Positions 10,510 through 21,276 of a stretch of DNA of 64,000 nt are shown piece after piece; position 1 is the stretch's first letter; every line of letters starts with the position of its first letter. Source of the stretch: Drosophila persimilis (taxonomy: Eukaryota > Arthropoda > Insecta > Diptera > Drosophilidae); NCBI RefSeq assembly GCF_003286085.1, contig NW_020825327.1, forward strand, positions 434,001-498,000, in the 5' to 3' direction. The notes under the pieces are model-generated. The model saw nothing but the letters and a program-made list of their open reading frames with translations, was not told the origin of the DNA and did not search any database. Both the position numbers and the translations under genes were made by a program.

Positions 10510-10677
10510 TGCTGGTAGTCCCCAGTGTCACATGGAGAATGGCGGCTACCGCCGGAAGTCTGCACTTGAACGGCCAGTTGCGGCGTGTGAGAGACAGTCG
10601 GGGGCTCGAGCTGATCGTTCAGTTCGGCAAGGCATTACGCGTAGACCGTGTAGCAGTCATCGTACATCCCTTGGACA

Positions 10678-10944
10678 TCAGCTACCACCCTTTGGATCCG
10701 CTTCCGACATCGCCACCGAACAGGCCTCGAACTCAGCGTCCACCTTTGCCCACAGGCTTCGGAGTTGATCTTGATGGACTTGGGAGAGCGAGCAGGTTGG
10801 AGTGCTAGCAACTGGAGCGTCGAGCTTCTGATCGAAGCGGGTCAGTCTGCTTGCAGCGAAGGCAAACTTGGACCGTGTGAAAATGGCTGCGGATTGGTCC
10901 ATAGTGCTCGGAACCGTAAGAGGTACTGCCGAGGGGAGCAACAA
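10678..10944 (-). pseudogene. BEL/Pao-like gag N-terminus, unit 1
   Basis: This 88-residue minus-strand frame contains MDQSAAIFTRSKFAFAASRL and LRSLWAKVDAEFEACS. Spacing and motif resemble the start of BEL/Pao gag proteins, which often open with a helix ending in WxKVxxEYE. It is truncated and joined directly to protease sequence. Copies with one substitution lie in units 2-5. Confidence 0.5.
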
Positions 10945-11372
10945 GACATCGAAAGCATATTCTCAACCCATAAAATACGAGCTGTATAAACGTAACAATA
11001 TTATGGAAATTGTAAAATGTGGCCGGAATGTGCAGATATAAATACTACGATCAATAAATGTTTAACCAAGAGCGAAAATTGTGGACGAACAATAATATTG
11101 AGGCACGAGGTAACAATGTATAGAGTAGGTTGCAAACAGTTAAAAAAAAATATACCCTCGAAATGCAAGGTAGCGCGTTGCTTGGCGTTCCATTAAGTTT
11201 AAGCGCGGCATCGAAAACTATCCCAACAAATACAACGCAAGCAACCGGTGGAGAAGCGAAAAAACGAAAGGAATGCACTGCTTCTTTTGCTTGCATGTAT
11301 GTATGTAAGTGTAAGTGGTATTTACCGCGGCTTCGGTTAACGAACCACCCTTTCGACGAGATTCAAACAACG
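10945..11372 (-). other. Possible BEL leader/LTR region, unit 1
   Basis: This lies upstream of the gag start on the minus strand. It contains a TATTTATA on that strand near 11036-11043 and a run of ATGT repeats near 11295. No paired LTR was found, so the LTR assignment is only positional. It ends at the Transib target duplication CAACG (11368-11372). Confidence 0.25.
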
Positions 11373-13084
11373 CACTATGGTCCAGAAGTCGTTTTTTTTG
11401 GCATGAAGTCTAGTTTTAAAGCTAGAGCCTTGAAACTTTGCACAATTATTTTGAGTATTTTTATAAAATTTCGTTTTTTTTTTGTTTTAGATTCGACCAC
11501 GCCATCGACCCCCTTCCCCAGAGCACCTCAGATTTGTTTAACACAGAGCTCGAAATTAAAGCTAGAGCTTTTAAATTTTGTACATATACTTGTATACTTG
11601 TACTTGTTCATGTTTTTTTTTTTTGCATAAAGTCGGAAGTTTAAATTACATACTTAAAATTTATTACATTTTGTTGTTAAATCATTATACATAAAATCTT
11701 ATTTCAAATTATCTATATTTATATATAAACTTTGGAAATTTATTACACACTAATTTTTTTCTTAAATGACCTCATCTTCTTCTTCTAGTTCTATGTCGTA
11801 TATATTATAATCAGAATCAGAATCAGATTGCGAGTCATTTTCGTATTCACATGAATCTTTGCTTTCGGTAGATGGCAACTCCAGAAGGCTTAATACTTCT
11901 TTGGAAAGAGGCTTTTTCTTGTTTTTCCTTTCCCTCTCCTTTAAACAGACACTCGATAGTAATGGATCCGAGGAATCTATCGCTCTATAAAAAATGTCAG
12001 TCATAGTATTTACCCGACTATTTTTTCTTGCATGTGATAATCTGTCTTTTTTGTACATTTTATTCCGTGCCTCTGAAGCATTTTCTCCTAAACATCCAAG
12101 TGGAACCAACGTCGAATTGTTTATTTGAAAACCGTGGACTAATACTTTATGAATCGTAGGAGACATTGGGTACCACGGATATGTTTGCATATATAAGCAA
12201 AAAGTACTCTCACAAAAAGAACGAAATTTTTCCGAATTTATATAATAGTTACACGAAATTGCGATTAAGATTTTCTTTGGTGTCTTTCAATTTTCATCAA
12301 CAATAATTGTTATTTTAGAAGCCATCCATTTAGCATGGGTGGTCATAAACCGTTCCATCATTTTGTTGCACTTCAGAAGGTTTCTTTTAATGAAGGATTC
12401 AAAATTACTGATTTTTTTATCTATTTCTCTTTTTTTTCATTTTCCAAATGGTTGTTATTGATTTTACTGTAAATCCAATGTGAGACAGATTTTTTTTGTC
12501 GATTGTTGTTGCGCCAAATATCGATGAGATCGCTATGCAAAAACTCGAACTTTCCTGAATATTAACAAATTTAAAGAAAAGGGGCCAAAGTTGTTACTTT
12601 CCAGTCAATTACAACATTTGTAGGTACAAACTCACATAGTTAGTTTTTCTCAGCAGAACTCAGTTCATTTGTTATATTCTACGAAACACAGGGGACGCAG
12701 TTAAATTTTCTACAAAAATACACATAAATTGGCCATTGCACAACACTTAAATCTTGAGACTACACATAAAATAACTAAATACATTAGATACTACATACCT
12801 TTATCTTCATTTTCCATTTTTAGCCGAATTTATTTGAGCAAATTTACTCGATCGCCACGTAAAAATGTAAACAAGTAGTTTACACAATCACACAATCACA
12901 ATCAGTTGATCGATTGTTCACTTTCAAAAGCTCGCCAAAATCTTCAGGGAAGCTAAATAATTTTTTTTTTTTCATTTTTAATATGTATGATGAATTAACT
13001 TTGAGAATTTGCAAGAAAAAACGTAATCCATTCACATAAAAATTTCGACTTTATGCCAAAAAAAACGAATTCTGGACCATAGTG
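11373..13084. mobile_element. Transib-like DNA transposon with 38-bp terminal inverted repeats
   Basis: The 1712-bp insertion is bounded by inverted repeats 11373-11410 and 13047-13084, matching at 36 of 38 bases and beginning CACTATGGTCCAGAA. The flanks carry a direct CAACG (11368-11372 and 13085-13089), present once at the empty sites of units 2-5. A 5-bp duplication and a CACWRTG heptamer are hallmarks of Transib, the superfamily related to RAG1 and its recombination signals. The inside holds a C-terminal transposase fragment (11762-12190, minus) and otherwise AT-rich decayed DNA. The element is not autonomous. Confidence 0.8.
11762..12190 (-). pseudogene. Transib transposase C-terminal fragment
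   Basis: The 142-residue frame contains LVPLGCLGENASEARNKMYK, then DRLSHARKNSRVNTMTDIF and DSSDPLLSS. This resembles the conserved end of Transib transposases (P-[IL]-G-x-LSE-x-A-EARNK, then a basic stretch and S-D-P-x-x-S). It ends in an acidic tail. The catalytic DDE core is not found in the remaining 0.85 kb of the element. The family call rests on this motif together with the terminal repeats and the 5-bp target duplication. Confidence 0.7.
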
Positions 13085-13428
13085 CAACGGGTAAAACGGT
13101 ATATAACTAAGAAGGCATGAGTGAATATATATATATGTATGCATATGTTCAAGTATATGCTAATTCAAAATGTATACGTAGCCATAGACATATGTACATA
13201 AATATGTGCGGGGGATTCAAGTTCAAGATTATTAAGAAATAGCTACTGGATCACTTGGGTGTAACGTGTTGGTAGCGCGCCGGTTAAAACGGTGGTGGGA
13301 GCGTAACTAACTTATCTTAAGCGTTACGCTGCGGTGAACGCCGTGTGGATTGTGGATCTTCCGAGCGCACCGCCAAACGCGCGACATCGAGTGCGCGGCA
13401 ATTATCTACTGATGCCCTGAACAAAAAA

Positions 13429-13683
13429 TATTCCGAAAATATCGACGTTCTGCCATGTTTAGCTCAGTCACTGGATCTTAAACTCATCGAAATCTTATAG
13501 CCGAAGGTCAAAGGAATTCTACCAACTGCAAATCCGTCAACCTGAACTCAATTTTGGCAAGTGGTTTAAGAATTATTAAAATTATTGGCTCAAATCCTAT
13601 TGAAACGTTGGCAGGACCTTACTGACCCATGCCAGGCCGGGGTAAAGCAGCTCATACAGAACATATAACATAGGTTTTAATTT
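13429..13683 (+). pseudogene. Tc1/mariner-like transposase C-terminus, unit 1
   Basis: The plus strand reads NIDVLPCLAQSLDLKLIEIL, then a stop. This is a decayed form of the Tc1-family motif W-P-A-Q-S-P-D-L-N-P-I-E-N-L-W around the third catalytic acidic residue. About 55 further residues end in DPCQAGVKQLIQNI with three more stops. It is a relic in every unit (19118, 24807, 30496 and 36151 onwards). Confidence 0.65.
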
Positions 13684-13959
13684 GAGTTTCTTTTTTTGAT
13701 TTTGTTCGAAAGCAACACTATTTCAATGAACAGCAGATATCTTGGGTAATTGTGTAAAGCCATGAAAAACAGAAGATGAATGTAAATGTAACAAAATTTC
13801 ATCAGGTTTCTAATTTCTTCTTAAATTTTAACATTGTAAAAAGGTATAACTTGTTCAATTTTGAATACCTGAAATGTCTGAAAAGGAGTATGTATTTTGA
13901 GTCGAAATTTTTGTTCTAATTTTTTTCTGCCATATTAAGTCAGTAAATTTTTATATCTA

Positions 13960-14649
13960 GTACTCGCAGAGTATAGGGGTATATTAGATAAGTGGTGAAA
14001 GTGGATGTGTGAAACGTCCAGAAGAAACCGTTTCCGACCCCATAATGTATATATATACTTGATCAGCATCAAAAGCCAAGTCGATAGAGCCATATCTGTC
14101 TGTCCGTCCCTATGAGCGCCTAGTGCTCAGAGGCTATAAGAGCTAGAGCAACGACAGTTTGTATCCAGACTTCTGTGACATGTCACTGTTACAGGCCCCC
14201 ACAAAGGTCGAAAATCTGTGGCATCCACAATTTCAAAGATACGAGAAAACGCTGAATCGTAGAGAATGATTATATCTTCTAGACTGCAAAATCTGAACTA
14301 GATCGTATAATTATTACAGCCAAAATGATGAAAAAAATTTCATTCTCTTCGCTCTGTCTCTCTCTAACACACAGGTTTCATGGTCGGTTTCATGGTTATT
14401 GCTAAAAGTGAGTTCCTAGATCTCAGAGACTATAAAAGCTGGAGCAACCAAATTTTTGATCCACACTCCTGTGATATCGGACCTTGACGAGCTAGTTTCA
14501 AAATTTCGCAACACCCCCTTCCGCCCCCGCAAAGGACGAAAATCTGGGGCATCCACAAATCTCAGAGACTATTAAGGCTAGAGCAACCAATTTTGGTATC
14601 CACACTCCTGTTAGATGTCAGAGCTATACTGACTTAGTATCGGGTATAA
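13960..14649 (+). repeat. Dispersed repeat DR, long copy, unit 1
   Basis: This noncoding repeat starts at ACTCGCAGAGTATAGGGG and ends near GACTTAGTATCGGGTATA. It contains CTGTCTGTCCGTCCC and three spaced versions of a module CTCAGAGACTATAARRGCT-GAGCAAC (about 14115, 14422 and 14555). Partial copies lie at 3291, 43891, 50079 and 52090. It resembles an abundant Drosophila repeat, but I cannot assign a class. In the other units it lies at about 19649, 25338, 31027 and 36682. Confidence 0.6.
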
Positions 14650-15060
14650 ATGTAGAGTTGCGGTCGCCACAGCACCTCACAACGATCCTTTCCGTTTTTT
14701 TTTTTAAATCCGAATCGAGGAATGTAGACAGGGAGTTACTTTTACAATTATGGGATCACAATATTTCAAACAAAATTTAAGCTCCATGGCGAACCAAGTT
14801 TGAGCTAAGAAAAACTATTCCTAGTCAATACGGCATGAGAACCCAATTCTTGGCTTGCTTGATCTGCCCATTCCTTACAATATACCAAAATATACCCATC
14901 ATGTGTTTTAGAGCCCCCTTTGGAATTCTGAAGCCGAAATTACCAACCCTTCTCTGGACAGACATTTTTTGTTGTGGGGATGTGCATTTTACCGAATATT
15001 TGGTATTTTAATATTTTATTATTCTTATTAAAATGTTTATATACTAACTGTTATTCGCAG

Positions 15061-15587
15061 AACATCAATTTGCAAAGTACCCAGCTAGCACAATAGCAGC
15101 ATCGAGTATAGCCGCTTCAATGAGTGGGCTAAAATGGCATCTACGCACAGGCCATAATCTTCCCTTTTTATTAGGTCTACTTACGGACTTAACCAGCATC
15201 GAACAAGTTTGTATAAGAAAGAGTGAAGTCCAAGGCATTGACTAAATTTTATTTTTATATAAATAGGTTCAACTGCAAGAGTGTATGTTGCATATGGAGA
15301 CCATTTTTGAAGAGCACAGTCGCAACCTACAGCCGTTTTTTGTTGACATTGAACCTCCTAACTCTGCAAAAATGTACTGCCAGAGACGTTATCAGACTCA
15401 TCCAAACCAGCAATATCATCAGCAGCGCCCGCAACGCATGAGGCAAATGCCAATACCCTCCTTAACATTTACTACTGCTGACGCCAACGCTGATCAAAAT
15501 TGCTTTAAGGCTACCCTACCCTATCGGACGCAAACATTTAAGATTCTAGGGCAGGCTAAAAATGAGTTACAAGACATACAATTTTGA
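15061..15587 (+). CDS. CycD: Cyclin D terminal two exons, copy 1
   Basis: Exon 15061-15206 completes the C-terminal cyclin box (HQFAKYPASTIAASSIAASM, then GLKWHLRTGHNLPFLLGLL). A 60-nt intron (15207-15266) follows, then exon 15267-15587 with QECMLHMETIFEEHSRN and a Q/P-rich tail ending DIQF and TGA. The acceptor of the first exon is TACTAACTGTTATTCGCAG, with a consensus branch site. The second intron has a weak GTTTGT donor and an ATAG acceptor. The first exon begins in phase 1, matching the exon ending at 8962. This is the closest of five identical cassettes to that exon and so the likeliest native partner. Unit 1 carries transposons in the preceding intron. Confidence 0.88.
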
Positions 15588-17114
15588 GAAAAGTATTTTT
15601 TGAGCCAATATACTAAATATTAGTATTTAAATATATATTAGTTTCCTCCAAGTCCTTGTAAATTAAATTACACATAAAAAAGAAGAATACATAATAATTG
15701 ACGTTATTAAATTTTTTTTTTAAGTCTATTTATACAAAACGAAATTTTCTTTATATGGCCTCTATACTTCGATTTTTGTTGTTTAACTAGCCGGCCCTGC
15801 CTCGTTTTGCTGTGGCGCTCATTGTGGTTGCACGGATAAGAAATGTAGACAACTCAGTTGATTGTTTCTTGATGGAGAATATAAAGAGTTTTGACCTGAT
15901 CTCCGACTATGGCAATGGATTCTCCGCTAATACGGCTACTACGGCTAGTATTAAAAAAAAAAAATAAAAAATACATTTTTTCGGGAGTGTTTTCGTATAA
16001 ACCTTCTCCTGGAAAATTTAAACAGCTGAAAACCAAATGAGACAAATCGGCTCAGCCATTCTCAATTTATGATATCACGTAAATTTTTTTACTCCATTTA
16101 TATACACATACCGATTTATTAGTATGGGTAATTATGTAACGAATTACATTTAATACAACGTATTGGTACAATAAATTATGATAAAATGCGCTGAACCGGA
16201 CCGACTGTAAAAAAATTGTTAAAAAATATTTTTCTCTATACTACATATGCAGACACCAGAAGACCTGATCAAACTTTTCTCTGTACCAGATGAAAAAAAC
16301 CAACATATTGGCAGTATTGGCTGTAAATGCGCAAAATTACAAGGACAATTGTCTTCCGACGCTTAAAAAATTTGTTGATAGGTATTATGCGAATGATAAT
16401 AGCGTCTGCTCATTATGCCAGAAAACTCTGAAGCCTCTTGGCCACTTTTTTTTTTTGCTTGTTTTGGGTTCAGATCCTCCCATATATATGGGAATACCTT
16501 TGTTGGTTTTTCGGCAAATTCTTGGCGGAATTTCCGAAAATCCGTAATCACAGGAAAAGCCGTATGTTATATTACGTGTAGACTAACCACATATAATCGC
16601 ACAACTCGAAGCCGTTGGATAAACCTTTCTTTTCTAAGTGTTTTCCTTGACTGTTTTCACAATGTAGCATTTCTCATACCATGCGTCCGTTTTTTCAACG
16701 TTACACTGTTTATTTCTAACATTCTCGCAACATTGTGGGTTTTTTCAACATTTCTCTGGTTATTTCAAACATTGTCGCAACTTTGTCTCATCTGAAGAAG
16801 ACTGAACACCACTATCCTTGATCTGCTTCCCACTCATTTGTTAAGCACTTAACAAAGCATTGAGTTCGTGCCTAAGCTGCAAAACCTGCAAATGTGCCTC
16901 AGTTAAGGCCAGTTAAAAAGTTTTGAGCAAATTCGAAAAAAAATATTTACAAAAAGGGATATAAGTCAAAAAACATCGACTGCTTAATATTAAAAATCAA
17001 GGTATCCGAAAATATAAAGAAGGCTTATCGCTATGGTCATGATTATTTTTTGTAAAAATAGCTTCTAGTCTAGTAAAAAACATGAAAAATTTAAGTTGGT
17101 CAGACTCACTTCAC
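15588..17114. other. CycD 3' flank, conserved in all units, unassigned
   Basis: This AT-rich flank follows the CycD stop; it presumably contains the 3' UTR and poly(A) site, with AATTAAA near 15660 as a weak candidate. 16245-16440 contains a short open stretch from the ATG at 16247 (MQTPEDLIKLFSVPDEKNQH). Its frame is lost by stops, and a neighbouring frame carries CSLCQKTL. I do not recognise it. Homopolymer runs differ between copies, so the longer frames here are not conserved. No RNA gene is seen. Confidence 0.4.
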
Positions 17115-17779
17115 TAATTAAGAAACTAAGCATGCATTCAAAATACAAATACAAATACCACTACAATTTCTAATTACTAGAAAGGTGTGTAAGGTTAAGG
17201 TGTGTGAGTAACTTAATAAGAGGAAGAGATTTAGTGGGGGAAATAATATGGTAGAGGGAATTATAATCCAAGCATAAGACCCTAAACGGTTCATGCAAAG
17301 AATAATTCGATCTACAAAGTGGAAGGAACAACGCTATAACAGTTCTAGTGAGTCTAATAGGAATCGTGAAGTTTATGCGGCCTGTCTATGTCACCCCTGA
17401 TCAAGTTGTGCACAAAAATCACACCAAGAATTTTCGTACGGCTAACTAAGGATGGGAGGTTTACTTATAGCAGTCTACTAGAGTAAGATGGAAGTCTCAC
17501 ACCCGTATCCCAGTTAAGGCCCCGCAGAGCAAAGAGTAAAGAGTTTTTCTGTACTGATTCTATACGGTCCTGGTGTACTTTGTACGAACTAGCGAGGTAT
17601 AGAGAGTCTTTGTTATATATGGGTCGTCAAATTCTTTTGACCACCTCTTTATAAACCGAAGTACGCCCATGGCCATATTTACCATTGTCGACATGTGTTT
17701 AGAAAACTTTAGCTTGGCGCGTAATATAACACCAATATCATCCACCAGGGTAATTTTCTCAAGAGAACCACCACATAGG
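17115..17779 (-). pseudogene. LINE C 3' fragment, unit 1
   Basis: On the minus strand, frame 17560-17784 encodes the reverse transcriptase thumb (KITLVDDIGVILRAKLKFSK, then RFIKRWSKEFDDPYITKTLY). It is followed by the decayed C-terminus and a 3' UTR matching the plus-strand copy at 2040-2510. It abuts BEL protease sequence at 17779, and the codon frame runs across the junction. This junction is the unit boundary of the array. Confidence 0.75.
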
Positions 17780-18084
17780 GCCAATTCCGGAATAACGTAG
17801 GTTGCGGCATTTAGTTGTAAGCCCGGCTTAGTCAGAGAGCGGATGGAAAAACTGCAGATCTTCTTTGACTAAGCGGCAATTGAGAATGGAGACCTCAGGT
17901 CTCGGAACGTGGGCCACTGCTGGTAGTCCCAGTGTCACATGGAGAATGGCGGCTACCGCCGGAAGTCTGCACTTGAACGGCCAGTTGCGGCGTGTGAGAG
18001 ACAGTCGGGGGCTCGAGCTGATCGTTCAGTTCGGCAAGGCATTACGCGTAGACCGTGTAGCAGTCATCGTACATCCCTTGGACA

Positions 18085-18351
18085 TCAGCTACCACCCTTT
18101 GGATCCGCTTCCGACATCGCCACCGAACAGGCCTCGAACTCAGCGTCCACCTTTGCCCACAGGCTTCGGAGTTGATCTTGATGGACTTGGGAGAGCGAGC
18201 AGGTTGGAGTGCTAGCATCTGGAGCGTCGAGCTTCTGATCGAAGCGGGTCAGTCTGCTTGCAGCGAAGGCAAACTTGGACCGTGTGAAAATGGCTGCGGA
18301 TTGGTCCATAGTGCTCGGAACCGTAAGAGGGACTGCCGAGGGGAGCAACAA
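18085..18351 (-). pseudogene. BEL/Pao-like gag N-terminus, unit 2
   Basis: Same 88-residue frame as in unit 1, with one Val-to-Asp change. Confidence 0.5.
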
Positions 18352-20749
18352 GACATCGAAAGCATATTCTCAACCCAGAAAATACGAACTGTATAAACGT
18401 AACAATATTATGGAAATTGTAAAATGTGGCCGGAATGTGCAGATATAAATACTACGATCAATAAATGTTTAACCAAGAGCGAAAATTGTGGACGAACAAT
18501 AATATTGAGGCACGAGGTACCAATGTATAGAGTCGGTTGCAACCGGCAGTTAAACAAAAAATATACCCTCGAAATGCAAGGTAGGGCGTTGTTGGCGTTC
18601 CATTAAGTTTTAGCGCGGCATCGAAAACTATCCCAACAAATACAACGCAAGCAACCGGTGGAGAAGCGAAAAAACGAAAGGAATGCACTGCTTCTTTTGC
18701 TTGCATGTATGTATGTATGGCTGTAAGTGGTATTTACCGCGGCTTCGGTTAACGAACCACCCTTTTGACGAGAAACAACGGGTAAAACGGTATATAACTA
18801 TGAAGGCATGAGTGAATATATATATGTATGCATATGTTCAAGTATATGCTAATTCAAAATGTATAAGTAGCCATAGACATATGTACATAAATATGTGCGG
18901 GGGATTCAAGTTCAAGATTATTAAGAAATAGCTACTGGATCACTTGGGTGTAACGTGTTGGTAGCGCGCCGGTTAAAACGGTGGTGGGAGCGTAACTAAC
19001 TTATCTTAAGCGTTACGCTGCGGTGAACGCCGTGTGGATTGTGGATCTTCCGAGCGCACCGCCAAACGCGCGACATCGAGTGCGCGGCAATTATCTACTG
19101 ATGCCCTGAACAAAAAATATTCCGAAAATATCGACGTTCTGCCATGATTAGCTCAGTCACTGGATCTTAAACTCATCGAAATCTTATAGCCGAAGGTCAA
19201 AGGAATTCTACCAACTGCAAATCCGTCAACCTGAACTCAATTTTGGCAAGTGGTTTAAGAATTATTAAAATTATTGGCTCAAATCCTATTGAAACGTTGG
19301 CAGGACCTTACTGACCCATGCCAGGCCGGGGTAAAGCAGCTCATACAGAACATATAACATAGGTTTTAATATGAGTTTCTTTTTTTGATTTTGTTCGAAA
19401 GCAACACTATTTCAATGAACAGCAGATATCTTGGGTAATTGTGTAAAGCCATGAAAAATAGAAGATGAATGTAAATGTAACAAAATTTCATCAGGTTTCT
19501 AATTTCTTCTTAAATTTTAACATTGTAAAAAGGTATAACTTGTTCAATTTTGAATACCTGAAATGTCTCAAAAGGAGTATGTATTTTGAGTCGAAATTTT
19601 TGTTCTAATTTTTTTCTGCCATATTGAGTCAGTAAATTTTTATATCTAGTACTCGCAGAGTATAGGGGTATATTAGATAAGTGGTGAAAGTGGATGTGTG
19701 AAACGTCCAGAAGAAACCGTTTCTGACCCCATAATGTATATATATTCTTGATCAGCATCAAAAGCCAAGTCGATAGAGCCATATCTGTCTGTCCGTCCCT
19801 ATGAGCGCCTAGTGCTCAGAGGCTATAAGAGCTAGAGCAACGACAGTTTGTATCCAGACTTCTGTGACATGTCACTGTTACAGGCCCCCACAAAGGTCGA
19901 AAATCTGTGGCATCCACAATTTCAAAGATACGAGAAAACGCTGAATCGTAGAGAATGATTATATCTTCTAGACTGCAAAATCTGAACTAGATCGTATAAT
20001 TATTACAGCCAAAATGATGAAAAAAATTTCATTCTCTTCGCTCTGTCTCTCTCTAACACACAGGTTTCATGGTCGGTTTCATGGTTATTGCTAAAAGTGA
20101 GTTCCTAGATCTCAGAGACTATAAAAGCTGGAGCAACCAAATTTTTGATCCACACTCCTGTGATATCGGACCTTGACGAGCTAGTTTCAAAATTTCGCCA
20201 CACCCCCTTCCGCCCCCGCAAAGGACGAAAATCTGGGGCATCCACAAATCTCAGAGACTATTAAGGCTAGAGCAACCAATTTTGGTATCCACACTCCTGT
20301 TAGATGTCAGAGCTATACTGACTTAGTATCGGGTATAAATGTAGAGTTGCGGTCGCCACAGCACCTCACAACGATCCTTTCCGTTTTTTTTTTTAAATCC
20401 GAATCGAGGAATGTAGACAGGGAGTTACTTTTACAATTATGGGATCACAATATTTCAAACAAAATTTAAGCTCCATGGCGAACCAAGTTTGAGCTAAGAA
20501 AAACTATTCCTAGTCAATACGGCATGAGAACCCAATTCTTGGCTTGCTTGATCTGCCCATTCCTTACAATATACCAAAATATACCCATCATGTGTTTTAG
20601 AGCCCCCTTTGGAATTCTGAAGCCGAAATTACCAACCCTTCTCTGGACAGACATTTTTTGTTGTGGGGATGTGCATTTTACCGAATATTTGGTATTTTAA
20701 TATTTTATTATTCTTATTAAAATGTTTATATACTAACTGTTATTCGCAG

Positions 20750-21276
20750 AACATCAATTTGCAAAGTACCCAGCTAGCACAATAGCAGCATCGAGTATAG
20801 CCGCTTCAATGAGTGGGCTAAAATGGCATCTACGCACAGGCCATAATCTTCCCTTTTTATTAGGTCTACTTACGGACTTAACCAGCATCGAACAAGTTTG
20901 TATAAGAAAGAGTGAAGTCCAAGGCATTGACTAAATTTTATTTTTATATAAATAGGTTCAACTGCAAGAGTGTATGTTGCATATGGAGACCATTTTTGAA
21001 GAGCACAGTCGCAACCTACAGCCGTTTTTTGTTGACATTGAACCTCCTAACTCTGCAAAAATGTACTGCCAGAGACGTTATCAGACTCATCCAAACCAGC
21101 AATATCATCAGCAGCGCCCGCAACGCATGAGGCAAATGCCAATACCCTCCTTAACATTTACTACTGCTGACGCCAACGCTGATCAAAATTGCTTTAAGGC
21201 TACCCTACCCTATCGGACGCAAACATTTAAGATTCTAGGGCAGGCTAAAAATGAGTTACAAGACATACAATTTTGA
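20750..21276 (+). CDS. CycD: Cyclin D terminal two exons, copy 2
   Basis: Exons 20750-20895 and 20956-21276, separated by the same 60-nt intron. Acceptor, branch site, weak donor and stop match copy 1, and the encoded C-terminus is the same. No upstream CycD exon lies between copy 1 and copy 2, so this copy can be expressed only by splicing from the exon at 8763-8962, by read-through, or from a cryptic promoter. Confidence 0.85.

Larger units (their letters stand above)
10366..17778 (+). repeat. CycD array unit 1 (contains Transib insertion)
   Basis: First of the tandem units; without the 1712-bp Transib insertion plus its 5-bp duplication it is about 5.70 kb. In order it holds BEL protease end and gag start (minus, to 10944), a possible BEL leader/LTR, Transib (11373-13084), a BEL gag-like block (13258-13400), a Tc1 relic (13429-13683), the DR repeat (13960-14649), the CycD terminal exons (15061-15587), about 1.5 kb of unassigned flank, and a LINE C 3' fragment (minus, 17115-17779). 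The unit boundary GGCCAATTCCGG joins LINE C to BEL sequence at every repeat. Confidence 0.85.

Noticed and set aside
10532..10808. Plus-strand frames of 78-116 residues repeated in all units
   Set aside because: They are antisense shadows of the BEL gag start, which matches a known family on the minus strand.
13258..13400. Possible tRNA-like or RNA gene (GTAACGTG-GGTAGCGC)
   Set aside because: No cloverleaf could be drawn, and the block is better explained as a decayed BEL gag-like repeat shared with 9470-9670.
19510..19782. 90-residue minus-strand frame repeated in units 2-5
   Set aside because: It spans the edge of the DR repeat, is AT-rich and low in complexity, and is absent from unit 1.
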